From NCBI GenBank assembly GCA_029207755.1, contig JARCOQ010000001.1:89887637-89951636 (forward strand): DNA of 64,000 nucleotides, written 5' to 3'. Source of the DNA: Chamaea fasciata (lineage: Eukaryota > Chordata > Aves > Passeriformes > Sylviidae). Below, one piece after another: positions 1 through 10,312 of the stretch; position 1 is the first letter of the stretch; each line of letters begins with the position of its first letter. Made by a program: the position numbers and the translations under genes. A model generated the notes under the pieces. That model did not search any database and was not told the DNA's origin. It saw only the letters and a program-made list of their open reading frames with translations.

Positions 1-3000
1 ACTCTTGAAGTATAGATGGTTTCCAGAGAGAAACAGAACTAAAGTCTCAGATTGGAGCTTCTCAAAAGTCTGCATTCAACTGAATGCAGTGGTTTTCAGG
101 TGAGGCTTATTCTGTCTGAAGTCCCTGTCACGTTTATGTGAATTTGCAGCCACAAATATGAGAACTTCAACAAGCACGTGGCAACTGGAAGAATACTTCA
201 GTGAATCAATAGAGTTTAGTACTCAGGGCAAAAAAAGAAAAGGTTATCTCAGGGCTTTTCATCCTTGATATGAAAAAGATGAAAAGGGAGCATCATAACT
301 TCAAAGGACATGAAAGACTGCTACAAAAGAATCAGCTTCTTTTCTTTATTTACTTGTCAGATGGGACAAGACATAATATGTTTAAATGGAAGGAAGAATC
401 AGGTCAGGCACTAGTAAAATGAACTTTCTAGAAGAAAAACACTGAAGCACAGGGGTAACTTCCTCTGATAGCTCTTGGGATCATCTTTGTTGGGGGTACT
501 GAAGTCCTAGATGAAGTTAGTGACCTAAATATAGGTAAATAGAGCTGACATTATCTTGTGATGACACGAGACCAGACTTCTTCTTGAAGTCCCTTCAACA
601 CTGCTTCTTTTGCACAGGGTCAGAAAAACTCTACCATGGACCAGATCAATTCCAAGACTTCAGAGGCACTTCAGAGAATGTGGAGGAGGGATACTGTTTA
701 CCCTGGCAGAGCGATTTGCCCAGTAGCAGGTTTTACTTGCACCACAGAGATAGCACTCAAAATCTTGCAGTGTGCTTTTTTTCTCCTCATCATGCATGAT
801 TTCTGTGATGGTAAATAATATTGGAGAGGTTTTTACACAGTTTGTCAACTACTGTCTTAGCTGCAAAACATGACAGCATGAGTCACAACTTGTCTAAGGG
901 TAGAAATTATTTAAATTGAAAATAAGTATCCAAGTTGAACCTCATAGAAGTCAAAGGGATATTGTAGACCAAAACAAATATTCAAAACGAATAATAATAT
1001 CTCTTCTTAGAAATTAGTCCTCTAGAAAGCAACTTTTCTCATGCTACATATTTGAGATGCTCAGGTAAATCTTAGAAATATGCCTCAGAACACTGAAAGT
1101 AATGCACATCATGTACAAAGTTGTGCTGTTTTCCCTGGCTTCAGCTGCATTTGAGATTTCAGGAACAGCTTGTATTACCTCAGTCATCAATCTCTTGTCT
1201 TGTTCTGTTCCCACATTATTGTACTTGAAGAATAAAAAATGCTCCTTTTTTTTTTAACCATTTGTATGTATATCAGGCCAGGAGAGCAAATGGACTCAAA
1301 GATATGAAGGGCCTATTCGATATGTGGGATCTGTGAAATAGCTCACCTGGAGGTAAAAGAAAAAAAAAAACAACTTGCTATGAAAAGCTTTTTTGTCGTT
1401 CTTCAATAAATATTCAGATTTAAGATGCTAAATGTGTTAGATATTTCATAAAGATCTCTCTCTGTGCTCAGACTACTGAACTGACAGGCTAAGATGAAAA
1501 GGAGAATTAATTAGAATGAGTCTTAGTGGGAAAAAAGAAACTGCTGGATCAAATTCTTGCAAGAGAAAGGAAGAAGTTGTTTCATTACCTAAAAAAAAAA
1601 AAGAAGAGCAAACATTTTTTGATCTTAAAACAATTGATCCAAAGCAATTTGCACCTGACCAACAGAGGAGTGCCTAACTAACTTGAGTCAAGCTAGATAA
1701 AAGAAAGCAGTGTAAATTAGCCAGAATATTCTCCTATTCTGACATGATTAGCTTTCAGTATTTGAGAGAAACTATTTCAATCTACCTCCAACCTTTTCAT
1801 GCAGCACAACCACAAGTTTCTTAGTTCTGCTCTTTCACTACAGGAAGTTGTATTGTGGTTGAACATGAAATGTTGAACATAACTGAATTCTAAGTTGATC
1901 TGAAAGGCCTTTTCTTGTTTTTTTTTCATTCTCCAGAAAAAAATGTTTTCTACTTAAAGACTTTTTGGTTTTAATTTTATATTTTCTATAGCTTTTTTCC
2001 TTGGTGGTTTTTACTCCCCATTATACATGTCTAAGTGAAACATTATTTTAAAACAAAAAAAAGTCTTGAAAAAATTAATTTTCATGAGAGGAGGGTCTTG
2101 CTAAACCACTTTGACTTCGTTGGTAATTTGTGCATACAACTTAGATAGATCTAAATATTTGGTAGTTAACATTTTAGTTAATACAACTTTGCTCTGTGGC
2201 CATCACTATTTTCAGTGTATTTACTAACTAAGAAAGCCCCTTAGTTATCCATGTGCATCCGCTTACCTGCACCATAGTGCAATCCTAACATCCAAATGGA
2301 ATTTGACCACCACATGGCCCTGCTAACAGACTTCTGACCAACAAGCATGAGAAAATGACACATCCTTGCCTTGCTCTTTTCCCACTGCAGTGTACTCAGG
2401 GAATGTCACAAGTCATTTTAGACTGCAAGACATGCATCCCATTAAAAGATTTCCATCCTAAGCAGACAAAATGTAATCTCCCTCTGCATTATCAAGGATG
2501 TCTTTCATGTCCTACACTCTCTAAGAAAGACCCAGTTCATCCTTTCTCTCTGAGAGGAAAAAAGATAAAGAGTTCCAGACCTTGGAAAGTCTTATGACTA
2601 GTGATAGACGAGCAAATTTGGATAATAAGGTCCATGTTACACAAGCTGACAGTATGCGTTCTTCCTAAAGAAGAAACAACTCCGAGATTCAGAACAGGTG
2701 ACGTCTGTTGTCTTAGATCAGCATCTTCTGGGCATTAGCCACTGAAAAGTCTATAACCAAATACCTGAACTATCCTTTCTGGAGTAAAATTATTTATATA
2801 CTACAGAATCCTATCCCAAACAGTACTTTCCAACGTGAAGATTTCAAAGGCAGAATAGTTTGCTTAATTAATTAGAAAATAGGCTTTCTCCCTAGGAGTC
2901 ACTGTACTTTCACCACCCTTCTTAAAACCATTTTCCCCTCCCCATTATAAAATGAAATTTTAATTTAACCCAGACAGCTTTTTTATGTCTCAAGATACAT

Positions 3001-4197
3001 GTTTGGACTGAGTGGTGTTTGATGTGCTCCAGAGAGGTGAGATGCTCCTCTGAATCTGTCTGTTGGGCAAAAATGCAGGTTGCCACATGAGTATAAAGGA
3101 AAACAGTTTCAGAATGCAGGCTGGGATTTTTGACGGTAATTAAAGGGAAAGAGCTCAATATCAAGCACTTCTGGTCATTTCACAATTACCCTGGGGACGT
3201 TTGAAAAACAGTAGAGGCGACTGTAAGAAAAATCAACACATCTCAAGGAGAATAAAGTCATTAGTGTTTTAAAAACAACTCTTAGCTGCTTTTAGGAAGT
3301 GTGCAAAGCTAAAAGGAGCACACCAAGTTTGGTGAACAGAATACCTAGGTATTCCTTACAGGTAATTAATGCTTACTGTAATGATCTGCCCCTTCATTCT
3401 CATGTTAGCTAGGTTTCAAATGACTGTAAGGAACGAGCCAAGGGAACACGGCTGAAACCAATCAACGAGCAATGCTTGTCACCGAGTGAGGCAGACAGTG
3501 CCGCGTGAGGGCACAGGCTGCATTGAAATATTTGCCAGGTTTTTAGACAGGCAATTATCGCCTCAGTCTTTTGTAGGCCTCTGATGTATAATGTCATATT
3601 CACACACAAACACGTTCTCTCTCACTTCTGCAGTTGCCATTTTAACCACATTTCCCTAATTGAGCTCTTTTGATGGAGATTAGCAAACTGCTTTCACGTG
3701 GCAGCTGCGGCAGTTCACCTGGAAGTGAGGAGGGTCAGCGGGGTCAGAAAAGCAGCCAGACAAGTTAATCATCCGCTGAATATGAAAATGACAGTGCAGG
3801 GAAACAGTCTATTCTGTGCAAATAAAGACCTTTTCATGAGAGTAACCGATCGAGCTCCATACAGCTTGTCCACCACAGAGAGTGAACAGTAAAGGTTTGG
3901 GGGGGGTGGCAAAGACACTTGCTGGACTGCTGACAGCAGTCAGAACTGGGGAATTACGTCTTACCACAAATAAGAGAGAGAAATTTGTTACATATGGTTA
4001 TTGCTGGAGGTGAACACTCAATGTCTTTTTTTCCCAAGCTCTGGAGTAAGCTTTCAGGACTCAGTTTTTAGCAAGTGGGCAACTCCTTTTTCCCACCCCT
4101 CAGCACCAATTATTCGCACCACAACTTCAGTGGCAAAAGATTAGCTCAGCAACAGCATCATTGAACTCTCAAGTGTTTTATGAAGCTCAGAGTGCTT
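1..4197. other. Intergenic or intronic sequence, no gene
   Basis: AT-rich unique sequence with short A and T runs (for example near 1242, 1360 and 1591). The open frames here are all under 85 codons and do not resemble known proteins. The block at about 3405-3895 differs in texture, with several CpGs and an E-box, and is listed separately. No repeat family was recognised in the rest. Confidence 0.7.
3405..3895. promoter_or_regulatory. Candidate conserved non-coding element (inferred)
   Basis: This stretch has no recognisable repeat and keeps several CpG dinucleotides in an otherwise CpG-poor neighbourhood. It contains a perfect CACGTG E-box at 3695-3700 and a CAGCTG E-box at 3702-3707. Frames in it are short and unconvincing as proteins. 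CpG retention together with clustered bHLH-type sites is compatible with an enhancer, but I cannot see conservation from one sequence, so this is inference only. Confidence 0.25.
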
Positions 4198-4280
4198 GAA
4201 GGTGCCCCTACCCATGGCAGCAGGGTTGGAATGATGATCTTTAAGGTCCCTTCCAACACAAACCATTCTGTGATTCTATG
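4198..4280 (+). mobile_element. CR1 LINE 3' end fragment
   Basis: The segment shows the typical CR1 3' untranslated end: a 'cccatggcag' stretch, then 'gatctttaaggtcccttcca', then the terminal 'attctgtgattctatg' motif at 4265-4280. Only about 80 bp remain, so this is a severely 5'-truncated copy in plus orientation. CR1 elements insert by target-primed reverse transcription and are usually truncated like this. No coding capacity is left. Confidence 0.85.
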
Positions 4281-5520
4281 GCTTAAACAAAGAGGGAAGA
4301 GACAGTGCTGCCAAATTGGAGCTCAGACTTCACTGTCTGTTGGCCAAGGTGCAATAGGGTGCATCTTAACACAGACCCACTGGATCTTTTCTTAGTAATG
4401 CAGTGCTATCTTAGCCATTGCAACGCAGACTAAACACCTCGAAGCAGGTAAAGAGAGAAGAAAACAAGGAGTTACACTCTTATAAGCTGATTCCATCTCT
4501 GCTGTGTTGCTTGATCTCCAAAGAGTCTTCCAAAGGCAGAACACCTTTTAGAAGGGAGCATTTTAAATGGAAGACTGAAAGACTTCCCATGAGAGATAAA
4601 ATTCTATGTGTTTGATCCTTGCATTCATGTTATTGCTCTGGAAAGCACAAAAGACAGAAATGTTTAGGCATTAGACTATCAGTCTCTGGGGTAGGGCTGT
4701 ATTTTCTATGTATATCTATAGTGCCTAGGGTAATGAATAGCTTTGCAAACGAAATAATTAGTAATTCCTGAGATACTTCTAATATTTTCTGAGATGCCCC
4801 ACAATAAGTGAGCTAATACCAAATAAAGCACTTTTTAATATATCAACCATCAGTATCAGGAGTAACTATTTCTCCACCAGTAATTCTGAGTGGATACATG
4901 AACAGAAAATCTACTTATGTGTAACCACTACTGATATACCAAACATATCACTCATCACTGTTTCTGTGCTGCTCAAATATGTGGCTGAAGGAGGCGATTG
5001 CATAAGTCCTTCACACACATCTGCCAGTATCCTCTGAGGGTGAAGCTCAGCTGTACATGATGGAGTGGATAATACATCTTTTGTTGCTATGTGGGTAAGA
5101 ACAATAATCTAAACTATTTAGAGGATAATTGGTGTGCTCTATTTTAAAAGGAAATAATCTGGTTTCCAGGGGGACTAACTATGAGACCTAAAGCCTGTAG
5201 TTTATCTCAGACTAGGAATGGGATCATTATGGAGGAAAACAGAGCACCCATCCAGTTCAATTACCCCAATTGTATTATGAATGTAAAAGAGGAAATTGTA
5301 TGAATCCCAAAAAGGAAAGTTTCCCACTCTTCCCCTTCCACCCCACTTGGAACCTACCCTGGAAGCATTTGGTCTCCTTCAGACTACAACAGGGCTTTTG
5401 TGCTCAAAAAACTTGGAAGGTTTGTTCCTTGCTGATTAGTCAGCTACCTCCTAAACCCTTTTACATCCTACATAATCGAAATGCTGGAGCTTATCAGGCT
5501 GTATTCATCCACTCAGTAAA
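4281..5520. other. Unique sequence, no gene
   Basis: No repeat family, RNA gene or coherent reading frame was recognised between the CR1 tail and the minus-strand LTR. Confidence 0.65.
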
Positions 5521-5525
5521 CTGCC
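5521..5525. repeat. Target-site duplication, left copy (CTGCC)
   Basis: The five bases CTGCC directly precede the LTR edge at 5526 and are repeated exactly at 6066-6070. A 5-bp duplication fits ERVL-type integration. Confidence 0.85.
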
Positions 5526-5576
5526 TGTTGTGGTTTGAAGGCAAAACAAATGAGAGGCTCCAAGTCAGAGATACAA

Positions 5577-5582
5577 TTTAAT
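5577..5582 (-). promoter_or_regulatory. ATTAAA polyadenylation-type signal in LTR copy 1
   Basis: ATTAAA on the minus strand lies about 50 bp before the LTR 3' end, the position expected for the R-U5 polyadenylation signal. It is a common variant of AATAAA. Confidence 0.45.
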
Positions 5583-5787
5583 AGGAAGAAAGGAAAGAAA
5601 TAAAAATAAAATAAATGCAATAATACCAAAGACCACGGACAGAGTCAGAATACTACCTGAGCAGAGTGATGGAAGCAGTCCAGACGAGGTGGTCTTCCTG
5701 AAGCAATGATCCTGTAGAAAGGTCAGGTAGCTCTGGTCCTCTAGGAATCCAGTGGATAAGGGCCCTCTATACTGTCCCAAATCCCAG

Positions 5788-5795
5788 ATTATATC
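5788..5795 (-). promoter_or_regulatory. TATA-like box of LTR copy 1
   Basis: On the minus strand this reads GATATAAT within 'cctggatataat'. The same position in the related LTR carries GATATAAG. Its place downstream of the AP-1 motifs fits the U3 core promoter. Confidence 0.5.
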
Positions 5796-5849
5796 CAGGT
5801 GAAAATGCTTGGTTCCTCCCCCTGGGCGGAGCATCTCAAAATGGGATGA

Positions 5850-5920
5850 TGAGTCATGCAGGGGGTCCTTGATGGCCCATTAAACAGAGATAGCTCCTGG
5901 AGTGAGTTATCTGTGAGTCA
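5850..5920 (-). promoter_or_regulatory. Paired AP-1 motifs in U3 of LTR copy 1
   Basis: Two perfect TGACTCA motifs (plus strand TGAGTCA) lie at 5850-5856 and 5914-5920, 64 bp apart. Each sits in a similar context that includes a 'gggcccatca'-like block, as in the second LTR copy. This is the layout of duplicated retroviral enhancer repeats; TGACTCA is the known Fos/Jun binding consensus. Activity is inferred. Confidence 0.6.
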
Positions 5921-6065
5921 TGGGCAAGGCATCTGATGGGCTATTAACAGAAGATAATGGCCCAGAGGGAGGGGGTCTGGGAAAACACTGCCCCACCTGG
6001 ATTCAACAGTTCATGAAGATGGTGATAGAATACTTTGTGCACATCCTATACTACAACCCAGGACA

Positions 6066-6070
6066 CTGCC
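6066..6070. repeat. Target-site duplication, right copy (CTGCC)
   Basis: Exact repeat of 5521-5525, marking the right edge of the solo LTR insertion. Confidence 0.85.
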
Positions 6071-7684
6071 ATATCTACAAATCCTTGCCGGTGCTTTTGC
6101 AATCAACAAAAGAACAATTGAAAAAAACAGTGCTTGGAAACAGTCAAAGATTTGCCAGGTATAAGTCAACCATAATAAAATATGGTCTCTGGGGGAAAAA
6201 CGTTCCTTGGAATATTCAATTAAAAAATGTTAGAAGTGGGGAGAGAAGGTAGGGCTTGTTACCTACTTGTTACCCACTCCAGAAGCCTTTTCTTCAGTGT
6301 TTGGATACCACTGTGTTGCTCTTATTCTTCTGACTTGACCAACATCCCCAGATGCCTGGGAGGCTATGCAATATGAACAGCTAGTCAGCATATGAATTCT
6401 GAAAACACTGCAGTGAGAAATGAGCTGCTAAGGCTCTGCTCATGAGGTTGCCCATGCCAGGCTGGGATATTCTGCCTGACCAAGAGAACTACCTCTTCTG
6501 CTCTTGGGCTGGTATTCAATTTACCACTGCAACCATCAGCTTTCTTACATGGGTTTCTAGCACTTTATGGGGAAGGTCATTTGCTAGGAACTTCAGTGTA
6601 AAGCTCTGTTTTTCTCCTCAACAATATTTTTACATTCTCCCTCCTTGTTTACAAGTTTTCTTTTCTCTTCTTTGGTAATCTGGAGTATTCAGTAACTTGG
6701 ATCCTGTTTTGGTTATGTGTACTGACTACATATGTCTGTGACCAGAACAAATTAAACAGCATTAAAAATAAATGCATCTGCACCTATTTTGCTATCCTCT
6801 TTTAAAAATAGTCATATATCCAGGCCACTATGCTGTATTATTTAACTTGGATCAATATGCTCTGGAAATACTGTGGCAGTCCCACTGTGACACCCAGAAA
6901 ACATTATCAGAGGGCAGCACCAATGCATTTTAGAATGCATGTTGAGAATAGCATGAAGCATCAGATATGTCATATTTATACTGATCTCAGGGAGTAAACC
7001 AAGTTGCTTTTTACAGAGGGCTGTGAAGATATGACTGTGAGAAAATACATATCTCAGGGTGTTCAGGACATTCCTTGATTTTAAATTATTCAGACCTTCT
7101 AAGCAGCGGCCTAGTAACACAAGTTTGAGAGTTGGCTCCTTTTCTTCTGAAAACTGTGAGTATGGTGCAGTCTTAATAATCTGTGCCTGATTTCTGGAAA
7201 GGAACAGATGGGCCAATTCATCAGAGTAAGTCTGTAAGTCAGTATGGTAGCTGGAAAAGCTCTCTGCAAATCCTGTGCATCACTGCAGATGGGACTGATA
7301 TCCTCATGATCTGCTGCCAGTGGTTCTGATCAAAATGAGCATTCATCAAGAGGGCCACATCTAATCTTGTGTAGATTTCCACTGCAGCCATATTGCCATA
7401 CCACAGAGGCTGGATGGCTACTGCTCTCTGAGACAGCCAAGGGAACCCTACCTTGCACTACAGTCACAGCAGGAACTTCAGACTTCAGTCTGAAATGAGC
7501 TGGAAAAAGCAAAAATATCCCAATCCTCCTGATTCACAACCCTTTGCAGGTGCAGAATATGGTGAAATAGTTATGATAAAGATTTTGCTTAATTTTTTGT
7601 GGCTTGCAGTCTGAAAAACCTGGATTGGGAGCTAATGAACAAGCACAGATAGAACAGCTCCCCCACACGCAGCCTGTTTACTCT
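6071..7684. other. Unique sequence, no gene
   Basis: AT-rich sequence with scattered short frames. The longest, a minus-strand frame at 6842-7216, has no recognisable domain. No mobile element was recognised. Confidence 0.6.
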
Positions 7685-8736
7685 TTTTTTGATGGGTAAA
7701 AAACTGGTTGGGTGGCTTTGCCCAGAGAGTGGTGGTAACTGGAGTTACATCCAGCTGGCAGCAGGTCACCAGAAGTGTTCTCCAAGGCTCAGCTTTGGGC
7801 CTGGTCCTGTTTAACATATGCATTGATGGATCTGGGGATCGAGTGGAGCCTCAGTAACTTTGCAGACAACACTAAGTTGGGTGCAAGTGTTGATCTGCTC
7901 GAGGATAGGAAGGCACCTGGACAGATTTGGTCAATGGACTGAGGACAACTGCAGGAGTTTCAACAAGGCAAGTGCCAGGTCCTGTACTTGGGACACACAA
8001 CCCCATGCAATGACACAGGCTGGGGGATGAGTGGCTTAAGACCTGTTCACCAGAAAGAGACTTGGGGGTGTTGGTCAACAGCTGGCTCAGTATGATCCAG
8101 CGTGTCCCCAGGTGGCCGAGAAGGACAATGGCATCCTGGTCTCTATCAGGAATAGTGCATCCAGCAGGACCAGAGCCGGTGGTCATTCCCCTGTGCTTGG
8201 CACTGGTGAGACCACACATTGAATACTGTTTCAGTTCTGGACCCCTCCCTTCAAAAAGGACATTGAGGTGCTGGAGTGAGTCCAGAGAAAGGCAACAAGG
8301 TTTGTGAAAGGACAAGAAAACATGCCTTATGAGGAATGGCTAAGGAGCTGGGTTTGTTTAGCCTGAAGAAAAGGAGGCTAAGGCGAGACCTCACCACTCT
8401 TTACAACCACCTAAAAGGAGGCTGTAGTGAGGTGGGGGCCAGTCTATCTACAGTTCCTGGAGTGAGAGGACATGGGGAAATGGCCTTAAACTGAGACAGA
8501 GGAGATTCAGATTAGATATTAAAAACGAAATTTACTCTTAGGATGTATAACAGGTATTGGCATATGTTGCCCAGGGGGAGTCACCATCCCTGGAGGTGTT
8601 CAAGAGGCATCTGGATGTGGTTCTGGGTGAGGTAGTTTAGTGGTTTAGGGGTTACAGTGGTATCGCTGGGTGGACAGTTGGGCTGCATCATCTTAAAGGT
8701 CTCTTGCAACCTTGATGATCCTATGATTCATTCTCT
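7685..8736 (+). mobile_element. CR1 LINE, 5'-truncated, with decayed ORF2 reverse-transcriptase end
   Basis: Translated fragments follow the C-terminal part of the CR1 ORF2 reverse transcriptase. A stretch reading [17 protein letters not shown] at about 7776-7826 corresponds to the family's 'PQGSVLGPVLFN' block. A downstream FADNTKL at about 7858-7878 corresponds to the catalytic FADD box, with the second Asp changed to Asn. Later parts hold the 'LVRPHIEYC'-type and 'EKRRL'-type segments, and the 3' end closes with the CR1 tail near 8690-8736. Stops and frameshifts break the frame, and the catalytic FADD is altered, so it cannot encode an active enzyme. Confidence 0.9.
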
Positions 8737-10161
8737 GCCATTTGAGCCCAGCTGTGTAGGAACATTTAGTTCCTCATCCATTACAGATTTCAGCAGGAAT
8801 TAGGCATTGTGCAGCTGGACCTCACTGTACATTTGTCTCCTACAGGGTCCTTTCATAACACTGAGTTTGCTTTTGGGAGTATGGGGTTCCAGGAGACCCT
8901 GTGAGCTGTCAGAACCAGTTCTTCAAAATGCAGATCACAGCCATTCACCAAATCATGGTGCAGCATTAGGTGAAAACCACCTCCATGTCTCTATGCCTTC
9001 CATAAAAACACATGATATGTGATTGAAAGTGAGCAAGCCCATCACAATACCTGCCTGATACAATGCTTGTTTTTAGTCAGTGCTGTCAGTGTCTCAGTTC
9101 CAGGGGAAATAAATTCAAATATGAATAAACTTCCCTGGAAAAGAGTTTGCTATTAGAAAGGTTTCTGATGCAGTTGTAACAGACCTCAATGGACAGCAAA
9201 TTGTTATATTGCAGGTGTAGCGCTGTTTAAGAGAACACAAGAGTTCTTAAACCATATAGCTCTTGACAGCCCTACTTAGAAAAGGAAATATCACAATTCA
9301 GCCCAACAACAGCTCAGGAAAAGTAGCTTTTTGAAATAGCAACTAGTAAATTCCAGGGGCAAGGTTACAAAGCAGTTTGTTAGCAGCTCAAGTGTACTCT
9401 GGTCACTTCTTTCTGTCTATCTCTCTCACAACAGGAGGCAATTTTAGACTGCAGAGCACAGATGTGTCTAGCAGACACGTCCTTCTTCCTGCATCTTAAA
9501 TGAGCATCTCAAAGACTGTGCGCCACTAATCTCATAAAAAACAGGTACTCAAATAGGATTAGAAAAAAATATAACAACAAAAATCACCTAAGAATTGTCA
9601 GTAGTTGTAAGAACCAAATGGATATCTCCTGCTGTGAAAAAACCCCACTGTCAGCTATTGCTGCTATTACTCTGAATCCTGGAACAAAGGCTGGAGGAAT
9701 CCATTTATCTATGCATTTCCAACTTACCCCTCCTTGTGGGACCAAATGCTACTGCCAGGTGCATTCCCTTAAATATTTTATTTAACTGCCTCACAATGCA
9801 TGTTTGTTACGCTGTCATGGTGCTGACTAATGTAGTAATTTTGAACTTCTGTGATTATTCTTGATTAGTGAGTGAAATGAACACAGCTTCTTCTCCCTCA
9901 GCTTCCCATGCTCAGTCTGGTATTCCATAGGCTGGTCCTTCCCATCTGCCAAGGTATAAGCAGGGGAATATTTCACTCAGGAATGAGTGAACTGAACCTC
10001 ACTGCTCCACAGGCAGGGATTTTCTTCCCATCTCTCCAGGTCACTTAAAATGGAGTCTAGAAGAAACATTATGAAAATGTTACATACTGCAGATTACATA
10101 AATGCCTAAGTATTCCAGTAAGAATTTGGTGCAAATTACATGGAACTCCCGAGAAAAATGG
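8737..10161. other. Unique sequence, no gene
   Basis: No reading frame or repeat with supporting features. The part around 9720-9900 is free of obvious repeats and may be conserved, but no specific signal supports that. Confidence 0.6.
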
Positions 10162-10312
10162 TGAAATGGTTGAAACGAGGGCTTGAGCATTCTGAAAGTC
10201 AGACACTGCCACTGACTGACTGTGTGATCCGAAGAAAGAAAATGATCCCATTTGCTCTATGCCTTTCATTTCTCTATCTGGGAAAGCTGATACTTTATCC
10301 TAGGTACATACA
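10162..10312 (+). repeat. Degenerate MIR/CORE-SINE-like remnant
   Basis: The order of motifs follows the sense strand of the MIR/CORE-SINE consensus as I know it: 'cactgccactgactgactgtgtga', then a 'tgcctttcatttctctatctggg' stretch (compare cctcagtttcc..atctgtaaaatggg), then 'gatactttatcctaggtacata' (compare gataataatagtacctac). The match is old and gapped. The family is ancient in amniotes, consistent with this degree of erosion. The name is by recall of the consensus, not by alignment. Confidence 0.5.

Larger units (their letters stand above)
5526..6065 (-). mobile_element. Solo LTR of an avian ERVL-like retrovirus (copy 1)
   Basis: Read on the minus strand, this 540-bp segment begins TGTCCTGGGTTGTAG and ends CCACAACA, giving the canonical TG...CA ends. 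A perfect 5-bp duplication, CTGCC, flanks it. It aligns over its whole length with the plus-strand copy at 53872-54400, sharing the AP-1 motifs, the 'gagatgctccgccc' block and a TATA-like sequence. No gag, pol or primer-binding site lies beside it, so it is a solo LTR left by recombination between two LTRs. The 5-bp duplication points to class III (ERVL), although the class rests on the duplication length and the start motif only. Confidence 0.88.

Noticed and set aside
7872..8315. 147-codon minus-strand frame
   Set aside because: Antisense shadow of the plus-strand CR1 at 7685-8736.
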